A DNA stretch of 64,000 bases from DATLLN01 sp963809205 (GTDB taxonomy: Bacteria > Actinomycetota > Thermoleophilia > Gaiellales > JAICJC01). Positions 27,242 to 36,431 of this stretch are shown here, piece after piece. The stretch spans positions 1-64,000 of the forward strand of contig CAWEIS010000005.1 of NCBI GenBank assembly GCA_963809205.1, given 5' to 3'. The translations under genes and the position numbers were made by a program. Position 1 is the first letter of the stretch, and the number at the start of each line of letters is the position of its first letter. The notes under the pieces were generated by a model, which was not told where the DNA came from, ran no database searches, and saw only the letters and a list, made by a program, of their open reading frames with translations.

Positions 27242-27904
27242 TCAGTCCAGCAGGCTCCTGATCAGCGACTCCTCGATCCCCGGTACGATCGAGTCGGCCG
27301 CCGCCAGCCGTTCGCTCGGCAGCGTCCCGGCGACGGCGATGCACCGCATTCCCGCCGCCTTGGCCGACGCCACCCCGGCCTCGGTGTCCTCGAACGCGAT
27401 CACCTGAGCGGGCGCCGCGTCGACGCCCTGCTCGTGGAGCACCGACAGCGCTCGCAGGTAGCCCTCCGGGTGTGGCTTGCCGTCCGTCACGGCGTCGGAT
27501 GAGATGACCGCTGTCACGGCGTCGGCCAGCCCCGCCGCGGCCAGCACGCCCTCGATCTCGGCGTGCGCGGCACCCGACACGATCAGCACCGGCACCCGGC
27601 TCGCGGCGTACAGCACGCCGCGGCGGACGTCCTCGCCGACCGTCTCGGTCTCGGCGACCGCATCGATGTAGCGCTGGATGCGCTCCGCCACGATCGCGTC
27701 GACGTCGACGTCCGCGCCCAGCCAGGTGGTGACGATCTGCTCGTCGGACAAGCCGGCGAGCGCGTCCAGGTACGCCTGCTCCGACAGCGGGCGCCCGTGG
27801 CGCTCGAACAGCTCGGCGAAGACCCGGTACATGATCGTCTCGTCGTCGGAGATCGTGCCGTTGAAGTCGAAGATCAGCGCCCGCGGGCGGCCGGCGTCGA
27901 TCAC
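27242..27904 (-). CDS. HAD-superfamily hydrolase (beta-phosphoglucomutase/phosphatase-like)
   Basis: 220-residue cytoplasmic phosphohydrolase. HAD motif I is 'FDFNGTISDDE'. The usual second catalytic Asp two residues after the first is replaced by Asn (DFN instead of DxD), which argues for altered or lost phosphatase activity. Motif II is 'VLIVSGAA', motif III lies around 'DGKPHPEGYL' and motif IV is 'VIAFEDTEAGVASAKAAGM'. The GTG start overlaps the PHP gene stop (GTGA). Confidence 0.85.
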   Translation of the reverse strand: MIDAGRPRALIFDFNGTISDDETIMYRVFAELFERHGRPLSEQAYLDALAGLSDEQIVTTWLGADVDVDAIVAERIQRYIDAVAETETVGEDVRRGVLYAASRVPVLIVSGAAHAEIEGVLAAAGLADAVTAVISSDAVTDGKPHPEGYLRALSVLHEQGVDAAPAQVIAFEDTEAGVASAKAAGMRCIAVAGTLPSERLAAADSIVPGIEESLIRSLLD

Positions 27905-28845
27905 AGGTTGGACTCCGGGCCGCCGGACGTGTCCAGCGGCAGCGGCATGGGGTTCGTCCACGCCGTCGTCCCGTCGGCCGCCCGGATCTCGACCCGCCCC
28001 CACTTCCACAGCTCCGGGAACCGCAGCGTGCACGCGGTGATCAGGCCGGCGCCGTCCTGCTCGGTGACCGTGGCCCGCCAGTGCATCAGCCGCGGGTCGG
28101 CGTTCGCCCGGCCGCCGTCCCACGGGCCCGAGCGGAGGGTGACGGCGCGCGCCGGTGAGCACCGCACCTCGACGCCGGCGGCGGTCACGCTCACGTCGTG
28201 CACCACCGGCCCGGTCGACGCGTAGAACGACCCGCTGCGCAGCGCCTCCAGCACCGCCGCCTGCGTACGTTCAGGCGCCCGCACCATCGTCCACGCCAGG
28301 CGGCTGTCGTACCCGGGGTAATGGCAGTCGTCGCAGGCGATGCCCAGACAGGTGGCGTCGCGGTGCAGGACGGCATCCCAGAACTCGACGGACGAGGCGT
28401 TGCCGTTGGTCTGCTGACTACCGCCGTTGTAGACCTCGATGCCGCTCAGGGCGGGCGCCGACAGGTACTGCTCGGACTCCAGGCCGCTCCAGTAGGGATG
28501 GGCGAGGAAGGCGACGCCGCCGTTCTCGACGATCCAGCCTGCGGCGTCGCCGATCGTCGGGAAGTAGTCCTTCACCTCGGGCAGGGTCGGCACGCCGAGC
28601 GCCAGGATGTCCGCCTCCAGCGTCTCGTCGACCCGGGCGGACAGCTCGCTCGAGCCGATCACCAGGATGCGGTCGCCGGGGTGCTCCGTGACGTGCCAAT
28701 GGTCGGTGATCGCCAACACGTCGAAGCCGGCCCGCGCGTAATGGTCGGCCAGGCCCTCGGGCGTCGCCTCGCCGTCAGAGTTGGTGGTGTGGGCGTGGAA
28801 CTGGCATTTCAGCCACTCGCCGCCGCCCTGGAAGGGGGAGGACAT
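27901..28845 (-). CDS. PHP-domain phosphoesterase
   Basis: 314-residue metal-dependent phosphoesterase-like protein. PHP motifs: 'FHAHTTNSDGEATPEGLADHY', 'LAITDHWHV', 'GSSELSA' (Glu ligand), 'VAFLAHPYWSG' and 'GIACDDCHYPG'. These provide the His/Asp/Glu ligands of a di- or trinuclear metal site. The C-terminal third (about 215-314) is beta-rich and not part of PHP. It is coupled to the HAD gene after it and overlaps the end of the MocR-type gene by about 37 bases, giving a three-gene unit. Substrate unknown. Confidence 0.85.
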   Translation of the reverse strand: MSSPFQGGGEWLKCQFHAHTTNSDGEATPEGLADHYARAGFDVLAITDHWHVTEHPGDRILVIGSSELSARVDETLEADILALGVPTLPEVKDYFPTIGDAAGWIVENGGVAFLAHPYWSGLESEQYLSAPALSGIEVYNGGSQQTNGNASSVEFWDAVLHRDATCLGIACDDCHYPGYDSRLAWTMVRAPERTQAAVLEALRSGSFYASTGPVVHDVSVTAAGVEVRCSPARAVTLRSGPWDGGRANADPRLMHWRATVTEQDGAGLITACTLRFPELWKWGRVEIRAADGTTAWTNPMPLPLDTSGGPESNL

Positions 28846-30287
28846 GGCGCCACGCTACCCGACCGCGGCAGCCCGGCAACAGTGCCACGGCCGCCTTGCG
28901 AGACTGGTCCAAGCACGTCAGCCAGCGCCGCCACCGCGGCCTCGGCGGCCGCCGCCGGGAGGCGCCCGTAGCCGATCAGCAGCGACGAGCCGATCGCCGG
29001 CGGGTCGTGCATGAAGCTCTCCAGCATGAATATCCGGATGCGGGCGTCCAGCGCCGCCTGCTCGAGCCCCGCGCGGTCGACGCTGGCCGGCAGGCACGCG
29101 GCCAGGTGCAGCCCCGCGCTCTGGCCGGCGATCCGCGCCCGAGGCATGGCCGCCGCCAGGGCGCCCAGCAGCGCCTCCCGCCGCCGGCCGTACTCGACCC
29201 GCGTCCGGCGGACGTGCCGCTCGAATGCGGCCGTCTGGATCATGTGGGCGAGGGCGATCTGCTCGGGAGCGGGCGACCCGCCGTCCAGCGCAGCCTTCAG
29301 CTCGGCCGCGCGGTCCGCCAGCCGCCTCGGCATCACCGCCCAGCCCAGCCGGATCGCCGGCGCCAGCGTCTTCGACGCCGATCCGACGTAGACGATGCTG
29401 TCCGGCGCCTCCCCCTGCAGGGCGCCCGCTGGGCGACCGTCGTAGAAGAACTCGGCGTCGTAGTCGTCCTCGATGACGACGCCGCCCGACCGCGCCCACG
29501 CCAGCAGCCGCGCGCGCCGGGCGGCCGCCATCGTGACGCCGCTGGGGAACTGGTGCGCCGGGGTGACGATGGCCGCGTCCGCGCTGCTCGCCACCAGGCG
29601 CTCGACTTCGGCGCCGCGGGCGTCCACCGGGATCGGGACGAACCTGAGGCCGGCGCCCGGCGCGGCACGGCGTAGCCCGTCGGCGCAGGGATCCTCGAGC
29701 CCGATGCTCCGGCCGCCCAGCGAGGCCACGACGCGGCAGGCGAGGTCGACCGCCTGGATCGAGCCCTGGCAGACGACGATCTGGTCGGGGTCGGCAACCA
29801 CCCCGCGAGCCCTGCCCAGGTAGTCGGCGAGCACCCGGCGCAGCCGCTCGTCGCCGCGTGGGTCGCCGTAGTCGAACGCCCGGTCGGGCGCCGTACGCAG
29901 CGCCAGCTGCAGCGCCTGGCTCCAGGCGCGCCGCGGGAACAGGCCGAGGTCGGGCAGCTCGGGAACCAGGTCGTAGCGCGGCGACGGCGAGCCGTCCGGG
30001 CCGGCGGGTAGCGGGGAGTCCGCGCCCTCCCGCACCCGCGGGGCCGACCGCGGCCGCATCTCGACGAACCCCTGCTCGCGCAGCTCCTCGTACGCCTCGA
30101 CCACCACGCCGCGCGACACGCCCAGGTCGGCCGCCAGTGTCCGGCCGGCAGGCAGCACCACGCCCGGGCGCAGGCGCCGCGAGCGGATCGCCTCGCGCAG
30201 CTGCTCGGCGATCTGGTCGCGCAGCGGCCGGCCGGCGGCGCGGTCGACGGCCAGCAGCAGGTCGTTGGGGCCGCTGGTCCGGCTCAT
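28809..30287 (-). CDS. MocR/PdxR-type GntR-HTH aminotransferase-like regulator
   Basis: 492-residue transcription factor. The N-terminal GntR winged helix ('PLRDQIAEQLREAIRSRRLRPG', 'AADLGVSRGVVVEAYEELR') is joined to a class I aminotransferase-like domain with 'VVCQGSIQAVDLACRV', 'YDAEFFYDGR' and the PLP-lysine segment 'YVGSASKTLAPAIRLGW'. Such proteins sense PLP or amino-acid/GABA ligands. The start at 30287 is chosen at MSRTSGPNDLLL; the region upstream to 30383 lacks conservation. Its target is probably the overlapping PHP-HAD pair or the divergent binding protein. Confidence 0.88.
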   Translation of the reverse strand: MSRTSGPNDLLLAVDRAAGRPLRDQIAEQLREAIRSRRLRPGVVLPAGRTLAADLGVSRGVVVEAYEELREQGFVEMRPRSAPRVREGADSPLPAGPDGSPSPRYDLVPELPDLGLFPRRAWSQALQLALRTAPDRAFDYGDPRGDERLRRVLADYLGRARGVVADPDQIVVCQGSIQAVDLACRVVASLGGRSIGLEDPCADGLRRAAPGAGLRFVPIPVDARGAEVERLVASSADAAIVTPAHQFPSGVTMAAARRARLLAWARSGGVVIEDDYDAEFFYDGRPAGALQGEAPDSIVYVGSASKTLAPAIRLGWAVMPRRLADRAAELKAALDGGSPAPEQIALAHMIQTAAFERHVRRTRVEYGRRREALLGALAAAMPRARIAGQSAGLHLAACLPASVDRAGLEQAALDARIRIFMLESFMHDPPAIGSSLLIGYGRLPAAAAEAAVAALADVLGPVSQGGRGTVAGLPRSGSVAPCPPPSRAAASG

Positions 30288-30376
30288 CCGCCCGATTGTG
30301 GCTGTTGTGGCCGCCCGCGCTGGAGCCCTAGCATGCTCGCGAGGATACCGCCGGGAGATTCCCGGCTGATTTCGCA

Positions 30377-32074
30377 ATGCCACGCGTTCACCACACCAGA
30401 ACCTCTCGGAGATGGCACCGCGCCATTCCGGCCCTGCTGGCCGCAGCGCTGCTCGCGACCGGCGTCTCGTGCGGCGGCTCGTCGGGCGGGGGGTCGAGCG
30501 GCGGCGACCAGGTGCTGAAGGTGGGCACGGTGGCGGCGATCGACTCGCTCAATCCGTTCGTGGCCATCGACGCCCAGGCGTACAACATCTTCGTCATGGA
30601 GTACCCGCAGCTCGTCCAGTACGGGCCGGGGGTCAAGATCGAGGGCGACTACGCCGAGAACTGGACGCACTCCAAGGACGGGCTGGTCTGGACCTTCCAT
30701 CTCCACCCGGGCGGCAAGTGGTCGGACGGCAAGCCGCTGACCGCCGAGGACGTCGCGTGGACGGGCAACACGGTGCTCAAGTACGGGAGCGGGCCGACCG
30801 CGCTGCTCGCCTCGTCCCTGGACGGCGTCAAGGATTTCAAGGCGACCGACGACAACACGGTGGTCGTCACCTACAAGCGGCCCGTCGCGCCGGTGCTCGC
30901 CAACCTCGAGCAATTCTTCATCCTGCCCGAGCACATCTGGTCGCAGTACACCGCCAACAACGGCAAGGACTTGAAGGCGTTTTTTCCGGAGAAGCACCTG
31001 CCGGTGGTCGCCGGTGGGGCGTACTCGGTGACCAAATACGAGTCGAAGGGCGTGACCGTGCTGAAGCCGAATCCCGGCTTCTACGGCCCGAAGTCCCACG
31101 CGGCCGCGGTCACGCTGTCCTTCTACACGAACGCGACGTCGATGATCGAGGACCTGGCGAACGGCGTCCTCGACTACGTCGACCAGGTGCCGTTCACGGC
31201 GGCCGACGCGGTCAAGAAGCACGACAACCTGACGCTGAACGTGGGGCCAGGTTCGGAGGTGACGAACCTGATCATCAACTCCAACCCGCTGAAGACCAAG
31301 AACCGCGAGCTGCTCGACCCGAAGGTCAAGGAGGCGCTGGAGTATGCGATCCCGCGCGAGCAGATCGTGGAGGTCGTGTTCGGCGGTTATGCGAAGCCGT
31401 GGGCCAACATCCTGTCCGAGTACTCCAAGGGCGACGGCTGGCTGAACCCCGACGTGCAGCCGCTCCCATACGACATCGACAAGGCGAACGAGATCCTGGA
31501 CGGGCTCGGCTACACCCGCGGGTCGGACGGGATCCGCGTCGCACCCGCGGACAACGGCCAGCCGACACATCCGATGAAGTACTCGATCATCGTGCCGGGC
31601 GACCTCGACTTCAGCGGCGACCGCCAGTTCGAGATTCTGCAGCAGTCGTTCGCCAAGATCGGCATCAACGTGTCGGAGGTCGCGGGCGGCGACGTCAACC
31701 AGGCCTACAGCCTGATCACGGCGCCCAACTACAAGTACCTGAACGCCGACATGGCTACGTGGTACTGGCACCCGTACGTGGATCCCAACTTCAACCTCTC
31801 GGTCGTCACCAAGGCGCAGTGGGGCAACTACAGCGACACCGGCTTCGACGACCCGAAGTATGACGCGTGGTGGTCGCAGCAGTCCAAGATGATCGACCAG
31901 AAGCAGCGCCAGGCGCTGGTCTGGAAGATGGAGGCCTACCTGGCCGACCAGCGCCCGTACATCCAGCTCGTGCAGGGTGCCGTGATCACGGCCTGGGGCC
32001 CGCGCTTCACCGGCTTCGAGCCGCAGCTCTCGGGCTACTGCAAGTGCTACTACACGAGCCCGCGGCCTACGTGA
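30377..32074 (+). CDS. ABC transporter substrate-binding lipoprotein, SBP_bac_5 (peptide/nickel type)
   Basis: 565-residue exported lipoprotein. It has a basic N-terminus, a hydrophobic stretch 'IPALLAAALLATGVSCGG' with a lipobox-like TGVSC (Cys about 32), then a Gly/Ser linker. The mature part shows the family-5 pattern: 'IDSLNPFVAIDAQAYNIF', 'WTFHLHPGGKWSDGKPLTAEDVAWT' and 'REQIVEVVFGGYAKP'. It would deliver oligopeptides or other small molecules to an ABC permease, but no permease or ATPase genes lie nearby, so it is an orphan here. Confidence 0.9.
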   Translation: MPRVHHTRTSRRWHRAIPALLAAALLATGVSCGGSSGGGSSGGDQVLKVGTVAAIDSLNPFVAIDAQAYNIFVMEYPQLVQYGPGVKIEGDYAENWTHSKDGLVWTFHLHPGGKWSDGKPLTAEDVAWTGNTVLKYGSGPTALLASSLDGVKDFKATDDNTVVVTYKRPVAPVLANLEQFFILPEHIWSQYTANNGKDLKAFFPEKHLPVVAGGAYSVTKYESKGVTVLKPNPGFYGPKSHAAAVTLSFYTNATSMIEDLANGVLDYVDQVPFTAADAVKKHDNLTLNVGPGSEVTNLIINSNPLKTKNRELLDPKVKEALEYAIPREQIVEVVFGGYAKPWANILSEYSKGDGWLNPDVQPLPYDIDKANEILDGLGYTRGSDGIRVAPADNGQPTHPMKYSIIVPGDLDFSGDRQFEILQQSFAKIGINVSEVAGGDVNQAYSLITAPNYKYLNADMATWYWHPYVDPNFNLSVVTKAQWGNYSDTGFDDPKYDAWWSQQSKMIDQKQRQALVWKMEAYLADQRPYIQLVQGAVITAWGPRFTGFEPQLSGYCKCYYTSPRPT

Positions 32075-32075
32075 T

Positions 32076-32104
32076 GTAACAACGGGGTCAGACCCCTTTG
32101 TTAC
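32076..32104. terminator. bidirectional hairpin with GGGGTC/GACCCC core
   Basis: GTAACAA-c-GGGGTC-A-GACCCC-t-TTGTTAC: 13 of 14 pairs, one C/T mismatch. It begins 2 bases after the binding-protein stop, and the TAA stop of the convergent GcvT-like gene lies in its right arm. The layout matches the hairpin at 40062-40101. Confidence 0.7.
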
Positions 32105-33291
32105 ACGCGGCGCCGCTCGAGGTCGAGGAACGGCAGCTGGACGACCGTGGCGCCGACGGTGCTGCGCTCGCCCTCGACCGACCACTCGACCTTGAGCCGG
32201 GTGCCCGCGGCGGCGTGATCGGGATCGACCGACGCCAGCGCGACCAGCTGCTTCAGCATCGGCGACCATCCCAGGCTGGTCGTCCGCCCGACCTGCGAGC
32301 GCCGCGCGTAGATGGGAACCGGGTCGCGCTGGACGACGGGGGAGATCGCCGGCGGCAGGCCGTGGCGGTCGAACCGCGCCTGGACGTCGTCCCAGTCGAG
32401 CACCAGGCCGGCCAGCCTGCGATGCGGTCCGCCCGCCGCCTGCTCGGCCGCCAGCGCCCGCCGGCCGACGAAGTCCCGCTTGCCGAAGTCGACCAGCCGG
32501 TCGAGGCCGATCTCGAACGGCGAGTACTCATGGTCGGGCGTCTCGGCGTGCAGCACGCTGACGTAGTCGACGTCGACCAGGATCAGGCCCGCCTCCAGCC
32601 GGACGACGTCCAGCGCCCGCAGGCCGGTTGGCCGCAGGCCGTAGCTCGCGCCGGCCTCGGCCAGCCTGTCCCAGACCGCCTCGGCGCCGTCGGCGGGGAT
32701 CCACAGCTCGTACCCGAGGTCGCCGGTATACCCGGTGCGGGTGACGTCGACGTCCACGCCGCCGATCTCGCTGCTGCGGGCGCGGAAGTACCGCACGTCC
32801 GCCCAGTCCTCGCCTGTAGCCGCCTTCAGCGTCTCGCGGGACAACGGACCCTGCATTGCGAGTGCGGCGGTCGACTCGCTGACGTCCCGCACCTCGACGT
32901 CGAGGCCGCCGGCGTTCATCGTGATCCAGCGCCAGACCGGATGCGCGGCCGTCCAGCGGAATGTCGTCTCGCCGATCCGCGTGACCGTGCCGTCGTCGAC
33001 CACCTTGCCGCGCTCGTCGCACCACGGCGTGTACAGCACCTGCCCGACCGCCAGCTTCCTGGCGTCGCGGGTGACGATGCGGTCGACCAGCTCCGCCGCG
33101 TCCGGGCCCGACACCAGGTACTTGTAGAGCGGCGAGACGTCGAACACGCCGACGGCGTTGCGCACCGCCGAGTACTCGATGTCGTGGAAGTCGGCGTACG
33201 TCAGCGCCGACAGGTAGCCAGACCATTCGCCCCACTGGAGGTTGCGGTTGAGCGGCGCCAGCCGGCTGTGGAAAGGGGTGCCGATGCTCAC
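32101..33291 (-). CDS. GcvT-family aminomethyltransferase-like protein
   Basis: 396-residue cytoplasmic folate-dependent protein of the GcvT/DMGDH family. Seen: 'VGVFDVSPLYKYLVSGPDA', the folate-contact 'GYTGDLGYELWIP' and the C-terminal beta-barrel with 'FVGRRAL'. It likely transfers one-carbon units from an N-methylated amine to tetrahydrofolate. It is the last gene of an operon with two FAD oxidoreductases (starts overlap as GTGA), not with glycine-cleavage P or H genes, so a demethylation role for a different substrate is more likely than glycine cleavage. Confidence 0.82.
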   Translation of the reverse strand: MSIGTPFHSRLAPLNRNLQWGEWSGYLSALTYADFHDIEYSAVRNAVGVFDVSPLYKYLVSGPDAAELVDRIVTRDARKLAVGQVLYTPWCDERGKVVDDGTVTRIGETTFRWTAAHPVWRWITMNAGGLDVEVRDVSESTAALAMQGPLSRETLKAATGEDWADVRYFRARSSEIGGVDVDVTRTGYTGDLGYELWIPADGAEAVWDRLAEAGASYGLRPTGLRALDVVRLEAGLILVDVDYVSVLHAETPDHEYSPFEIGLDRLVDFGKRDFVGRRALAAEQAAGGPHRRLAGLVLDWDDVQARFDRHGLPPAISPVVQRDPVPIYARRSQVGRTTSLGWSPMLKQLVALASVDPDHAAAGTRLKVEWSVEGERSTVGATVVQLPFLDLERRRV

Positions 33292-34787
33292 CGGCCGCGC
33301 TCCAGGTCGCGGGCGATCTCGCGGGCGGCGTTCTCACCCGGACCGCCGGTGATGCCGCCTCCCGGATGGGCGCCGGAGCCGCACAGGTAGAGCCCGCGCA
33401 TCCCCAGCCGGTAGCGGGCCATGCCCAGCACCGGGCGCCAGGCGAAGAACTGGTCAAGGCCCGGCTCGGCGTGGAGCAGGTGGCCGCCGGACATGCCGTA
33501 CTCGGCCTCCAGCCCAGCCGGCGTCAGCACGCGGCGCCCGGTGACCAGCTTGCGCAAGCCGGGGGCGAACCGCTCCAGCTCCCCGATGGCCAGGTCGGCG
33601 ACTGCGTCCTCGGCGGCGTCCCGGGCGACCCACTGGACGACCGCGCGCAGCCGCGTCTCGTCCTCCAGCACCGCCTCGATCTGGGGCCGCTCGCTGGTCT
33701 CGCCGTACTTGGACGCGTCGAACGCGCGCTCCACGTCGTCGATGCCCCGGGAGACGACGATGCGGCCGGCGAGCATCGCCGGGTCGTCGGCTCCACGGAA
33801 CGCGGGGGTGCGGCTCAGTTCGAGCTCGACCACCGCCGCGTGCCCGCGGGCCCGGATGTTCTCGGCGCGCCAGCGCGTCCGCGGCCCTGCGGCCACGGGG
33901 TCGAGCAGCGTGCACAGCGTCGTCTTGGGGTCGAGCGAGGACGCGACGGCGGCCGCGTCGATGCGCTCGCCGCCGGCCAGCGTCACGCCGGTGATCCGTC
34001 CCTCCTCGACGATCAGCCGCTCGACCGCGGCTCCGGTGCGCACCTCGGCGCCCGCCGCCCGGGCGGCCGCGGCAAGGGCGTCGCCGAGCACCTGTGGGCC
34101 GCCGCGTACGAGCGCGGTCTCGCCGGCCGCGCCGCCGTCTCCCTCCGCCATGTCGTTGAGCAGCACGAGTGCGCTGCCCGCCGACCACGGGCCGAGCTCG
34201 GTCATCAGCGTGCCGCGCGCGGCCAGCGCGCCGCAGATCGCGTCGTCGCGGAACCACTCGCGTACGAAGTCGGCCACCGCCATCGGCAGCGCGCGGGTCA
34301 GCTCCCGCGCCGTGCGCGCGCCCAGCCCGCGGTACGCCTTGCCCAGCTTCAGGCCCTCGACCAGGTCGCGCGGCGTCGCCTTGTCCAGCCGCGCGGGCGT
34401 CGTCCGGTTCATCCGCGCCAGGAACCCCGAGAGCGCGCGGACGTGCCGGTCGTAGGCGACGTAGGCGCCGGCGTCGACGGGGTCGATCCGCTCCAGTGCG
34501 GCGGCCGTTCGCTCGGCGTCCGCCCAGAACGGGAGCGGGTCGCCATCGTCGCGCAGGGCCAGCATTCTGATCTCCGGGCGGATCAGCTCGAGGCCGTGCG
34601 ATCGCAGCCTCAGCGAGTCGATCACCGACCGGCGCAGGCGCCCCGCGGTGGGCAGCAGCTCGGAGACCCCGCCCGTCCGCTCGCGGCGTTCGAGCACGAC
34701 CACGTCCAGGCCGCCGCGGGCCAGCAGCCCCGCCGTCACCAGCCCGTTGTGGCCGCCGCCGATCACGATCACGTCGCGGCGGCTCAC
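33288..34787 (-). CDS. FAD-dependent oxidoreductase, phytoene-desaturase/PYROXD2-like
   Basis: 499-residue flavoprotein. The dinucleotide-binding motif 'VIVIGGGHNGLVTAGLLARGG' is at the very N-terminus and the C-terminal FAD motif 'GLYLCGSGAHPGGGITGGPG' matches CrtI/PYROXD2 proteins. The GTG start overlaps the stop of its paralogue upstream. It is similar to that neighbour but more diverged, and shorter. Likely substrate unknown; no carotenoid genes are nearby. Confidence 0.85.
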   Translation of the reverse strand: MSRRDVIVIGGGHNGLVTAGLLARGGLDVVVLERRERTGGVSELLPTAGRLRRSVIDSLRLRSHGLELIRPEIRMLALRDDGDPLPFWADAERTAAALERIDPVDAGAYVAYDRHVRALSGFLARMNRTTPARLDKATPRDLVEGLKLGKAYRGLGARTARELTRALPMAVADFVREWFRDDAICGALAARGTLMTELGPWSAGSALVLLNDMAEGDGGAAGETALVRGGPQVLGDALAAAARAAGAEVRTGAAVERLIVEEGRITGVTLAGGERIDAAAVASSLDPKTTLCTLLDPVAAGPRTRWRAENIRARGHAAVVELELSRTPAFRGADDPAMLAGRIVVSRGIDDVERAFDASKYGETSERPQIEAVLEDETRLRAVVQWVARDAAEDAVADLAIGELERFAPGLRKLVTGRRVLTPAGLEAEYGMSGGHLLHAEPGLDQFFAWRPVLGMARYRLGMRGLYLCGSGAHPGGGITGGPGENAAREIARDLERGR

Positions 34788-36391
34788 GAGCGCCACCGTC
34801 CGCGCTTGCGCTCGCCCAGCAGCTCCAGCGCGGCGATCCGGCCGGGGGCGCCCATCAGCCCGCCGCCGGGGTGGGCGGCCGAGCCACACATCCACAGCCC
34901 GTCGACCGGCGTGCGGAAGCGCGCGAACCCGGGCACCGGCCGGTTGAAGAACAGCTGCTCGAGCGACAGCTCGCCCTGGAAGATGTTGCCCTCGGAGAGA
35001 CCGATGCGCCGCTCGATGTCCAGCGGCGTCAGCACCTGCTTGCCGAGGATCAGCTTGCGGATGCCGGGCGCCCGTTCCTCGATCGTGTCCAGCACCGTCT
35101 CGCCCAGCGCGTCGCGAGCGGCATCGTCCCATTCCGCGCCGTCCGCGAGGTGGTACGGGGCGTACTGGACGAAGCAGCTCATCGTGTGCTGGCCGGGCGG
35201 CGCCATGTCCGGGTCGACCAGCGTCGGGATGATCATGTCGATGTAGGGGCGGCGCGACGGACGGCCGTACTTCGCGTCGTCGTACGCGCGCTCCATGTAG
35301 TCGACCGACGGGCTGAAGCTGATCGCCCCGCGCAGGTGCTCGCCCGTGCCCGGCAGGCACGAGAACTCCGGCAGCCCGGAGAGCGCGAGGTTGACCTTGG
35401 CGGACGAGCCGCGGAACTTGTACCGGCGGACGTCGGTCAGGAACTCGTCGTCGAGCACGCCCGGCTCCAGCAGCCGCTCGAACGTGACCCGCGAGTCGGC
35501 GCTGGACAGCACAGCGTCCGCCAGCAGCTCCTCGCCCGACTCCAGCGTGACTCCGGCGATCCGGCCGTCCGCGGTGTCGATCCTGGCGACGGAGGCCTCT
35601 GTGCGGATCTCCGCGCCCAGCGACCGAGCGGCCGAGGCGATGGCCAGGCTGACGCCGCCGGTGCCGCCCTTGGGGATGCCCCACGCGCGGAACGCCCCGT
35701 CGATCTCGCCCATGTAATGGTGCAGCAGGACGTAGGCGGTGCCTGGTGAGCGAACGCCCTGGAAGGTGCCGATGATGCCCGACGCGGACATGGTCGCCTT
35801 CAGCGGATCGGTCTCGAACCACTGGTCGAGGAAGTCGGCGGCGCTCATAGTCATCACCTGGATGAAGGTGTCGCGGAGGCGTCGCGGCAGCTCGGCGAAG
35901 CTGCGCGCCAGCGGGCCCAGCGATACCCACTCCGTGGGGTGGATCCGGCCCTGGTCGGGCGGGACGACCGACAGGATCGGCTTGATGAAGCGCGCCATGT
36001 GCACCATCAGCCGGCCGTACTCCTCGTATGCCTCGGCGTCGGACAGCGACCATCGGCGCAGCTCCCGGAACGTCGTTCCGTGGTCGTTCACGCGCCACAG
36101 GTAGTCGTCGTCGAGCGGGGTGAACGTCCCGTCCAGCGGCAGGATCTGCAGCCCGTGGCGGCCGAGGTCGAGGTCGCGGATGATCTCCGGCCGGAGCAGC
36201 GAGACGACGTACGACGCGACGCTGAACCGGAAGCCGGGGACGATCTCCTCGGTAACCGCGGCGCCGCCCAGCACCTCGCGGCGCTCGAGGACGACCACGC
36301 GCATGCCGGCCCGCGCGAGGTACGCGGCGGTGACCAGGCCGTTGTGGCCGCCCCCGATGATGATGGCGTCGTAGCGCTGCTCGGTCGACAT
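34784..36391 (-). CDS. FAD-dependent oxidoreductase, phytoene-desaturase/PYROXD2-like (paralogue)
   Basis: 535 residues. N-terminal 'AIIIGGGHNGLVTAAYLARAG' and C-terminal 'GLWMCGSAAHPGGGLMGAPG' carry the FAD site. Long interior conserved blocks such as 'IPKGGTGGVSLAIASAARSLG' and 'GNIFQGELSLEQLF' place it close to actinobacterial PYROXD2-like proteins. First gene of the three-gene operon with a second copy and a GcvT-like protein. ATG 36391 is the only good start before the nucleotide motif. Confidence 0.87.
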   Translation of the reverse strand: MSTEQRYDAIIIGGGHNGLVTAAYLARAGMRVVVLERREVLGGAAVTEEIVPGFRFSVASYVVSLLRPEIIRDLDLGRHGLQILPLDGTFTPLDDDYLWRVNDHGTTFRELRRWSLSDAEAYEEYGRLMVHMARFIKPILSVVPPDQGRIHPTEWVSLGPLARSFAELPRRLRDTFIQVMTMSAADFLDQWFETDPLKATMSASGIIGTFQGVRSPGTAYVLLHHYMGEIDGAFRAWGIPKGGTGGVSLAIASAARSLGAEIRTEASVARIDTADGRIAGVTLESGEELLADAVLSSADSRVTFERLLEPGVLDDEFLTDVRRYKFRGSSAKVNLALSGLPEFSCLPGTGEHLRGAISFSPSVDYMERAYDDAKYGRPSRRPYIDMIIPTLVDPDMAPPGQHTMSCFVQYAPYHLADGAEWDDAARDALGETVLDTIEERAPGIRKLILGKQVLTPLDIERRIGLSEGNIFQGELSLEQLFFNRPVPGFARFRTPVDGLWMCGSAAHPGGGLMGAPGRIAALELLGERKRGRWRS

Positions 36392-36431
36392 CGCGCGAAA
36401 GCATACGGCGGCGGGCGCGGCGCCGGCGGCG

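Noticed and set aside
33288..36404. A single 1038-codon minus-strand reading
   Set aside because: The first half is a shadow of the second FAD gene; the true gene begins at GTG 34787.
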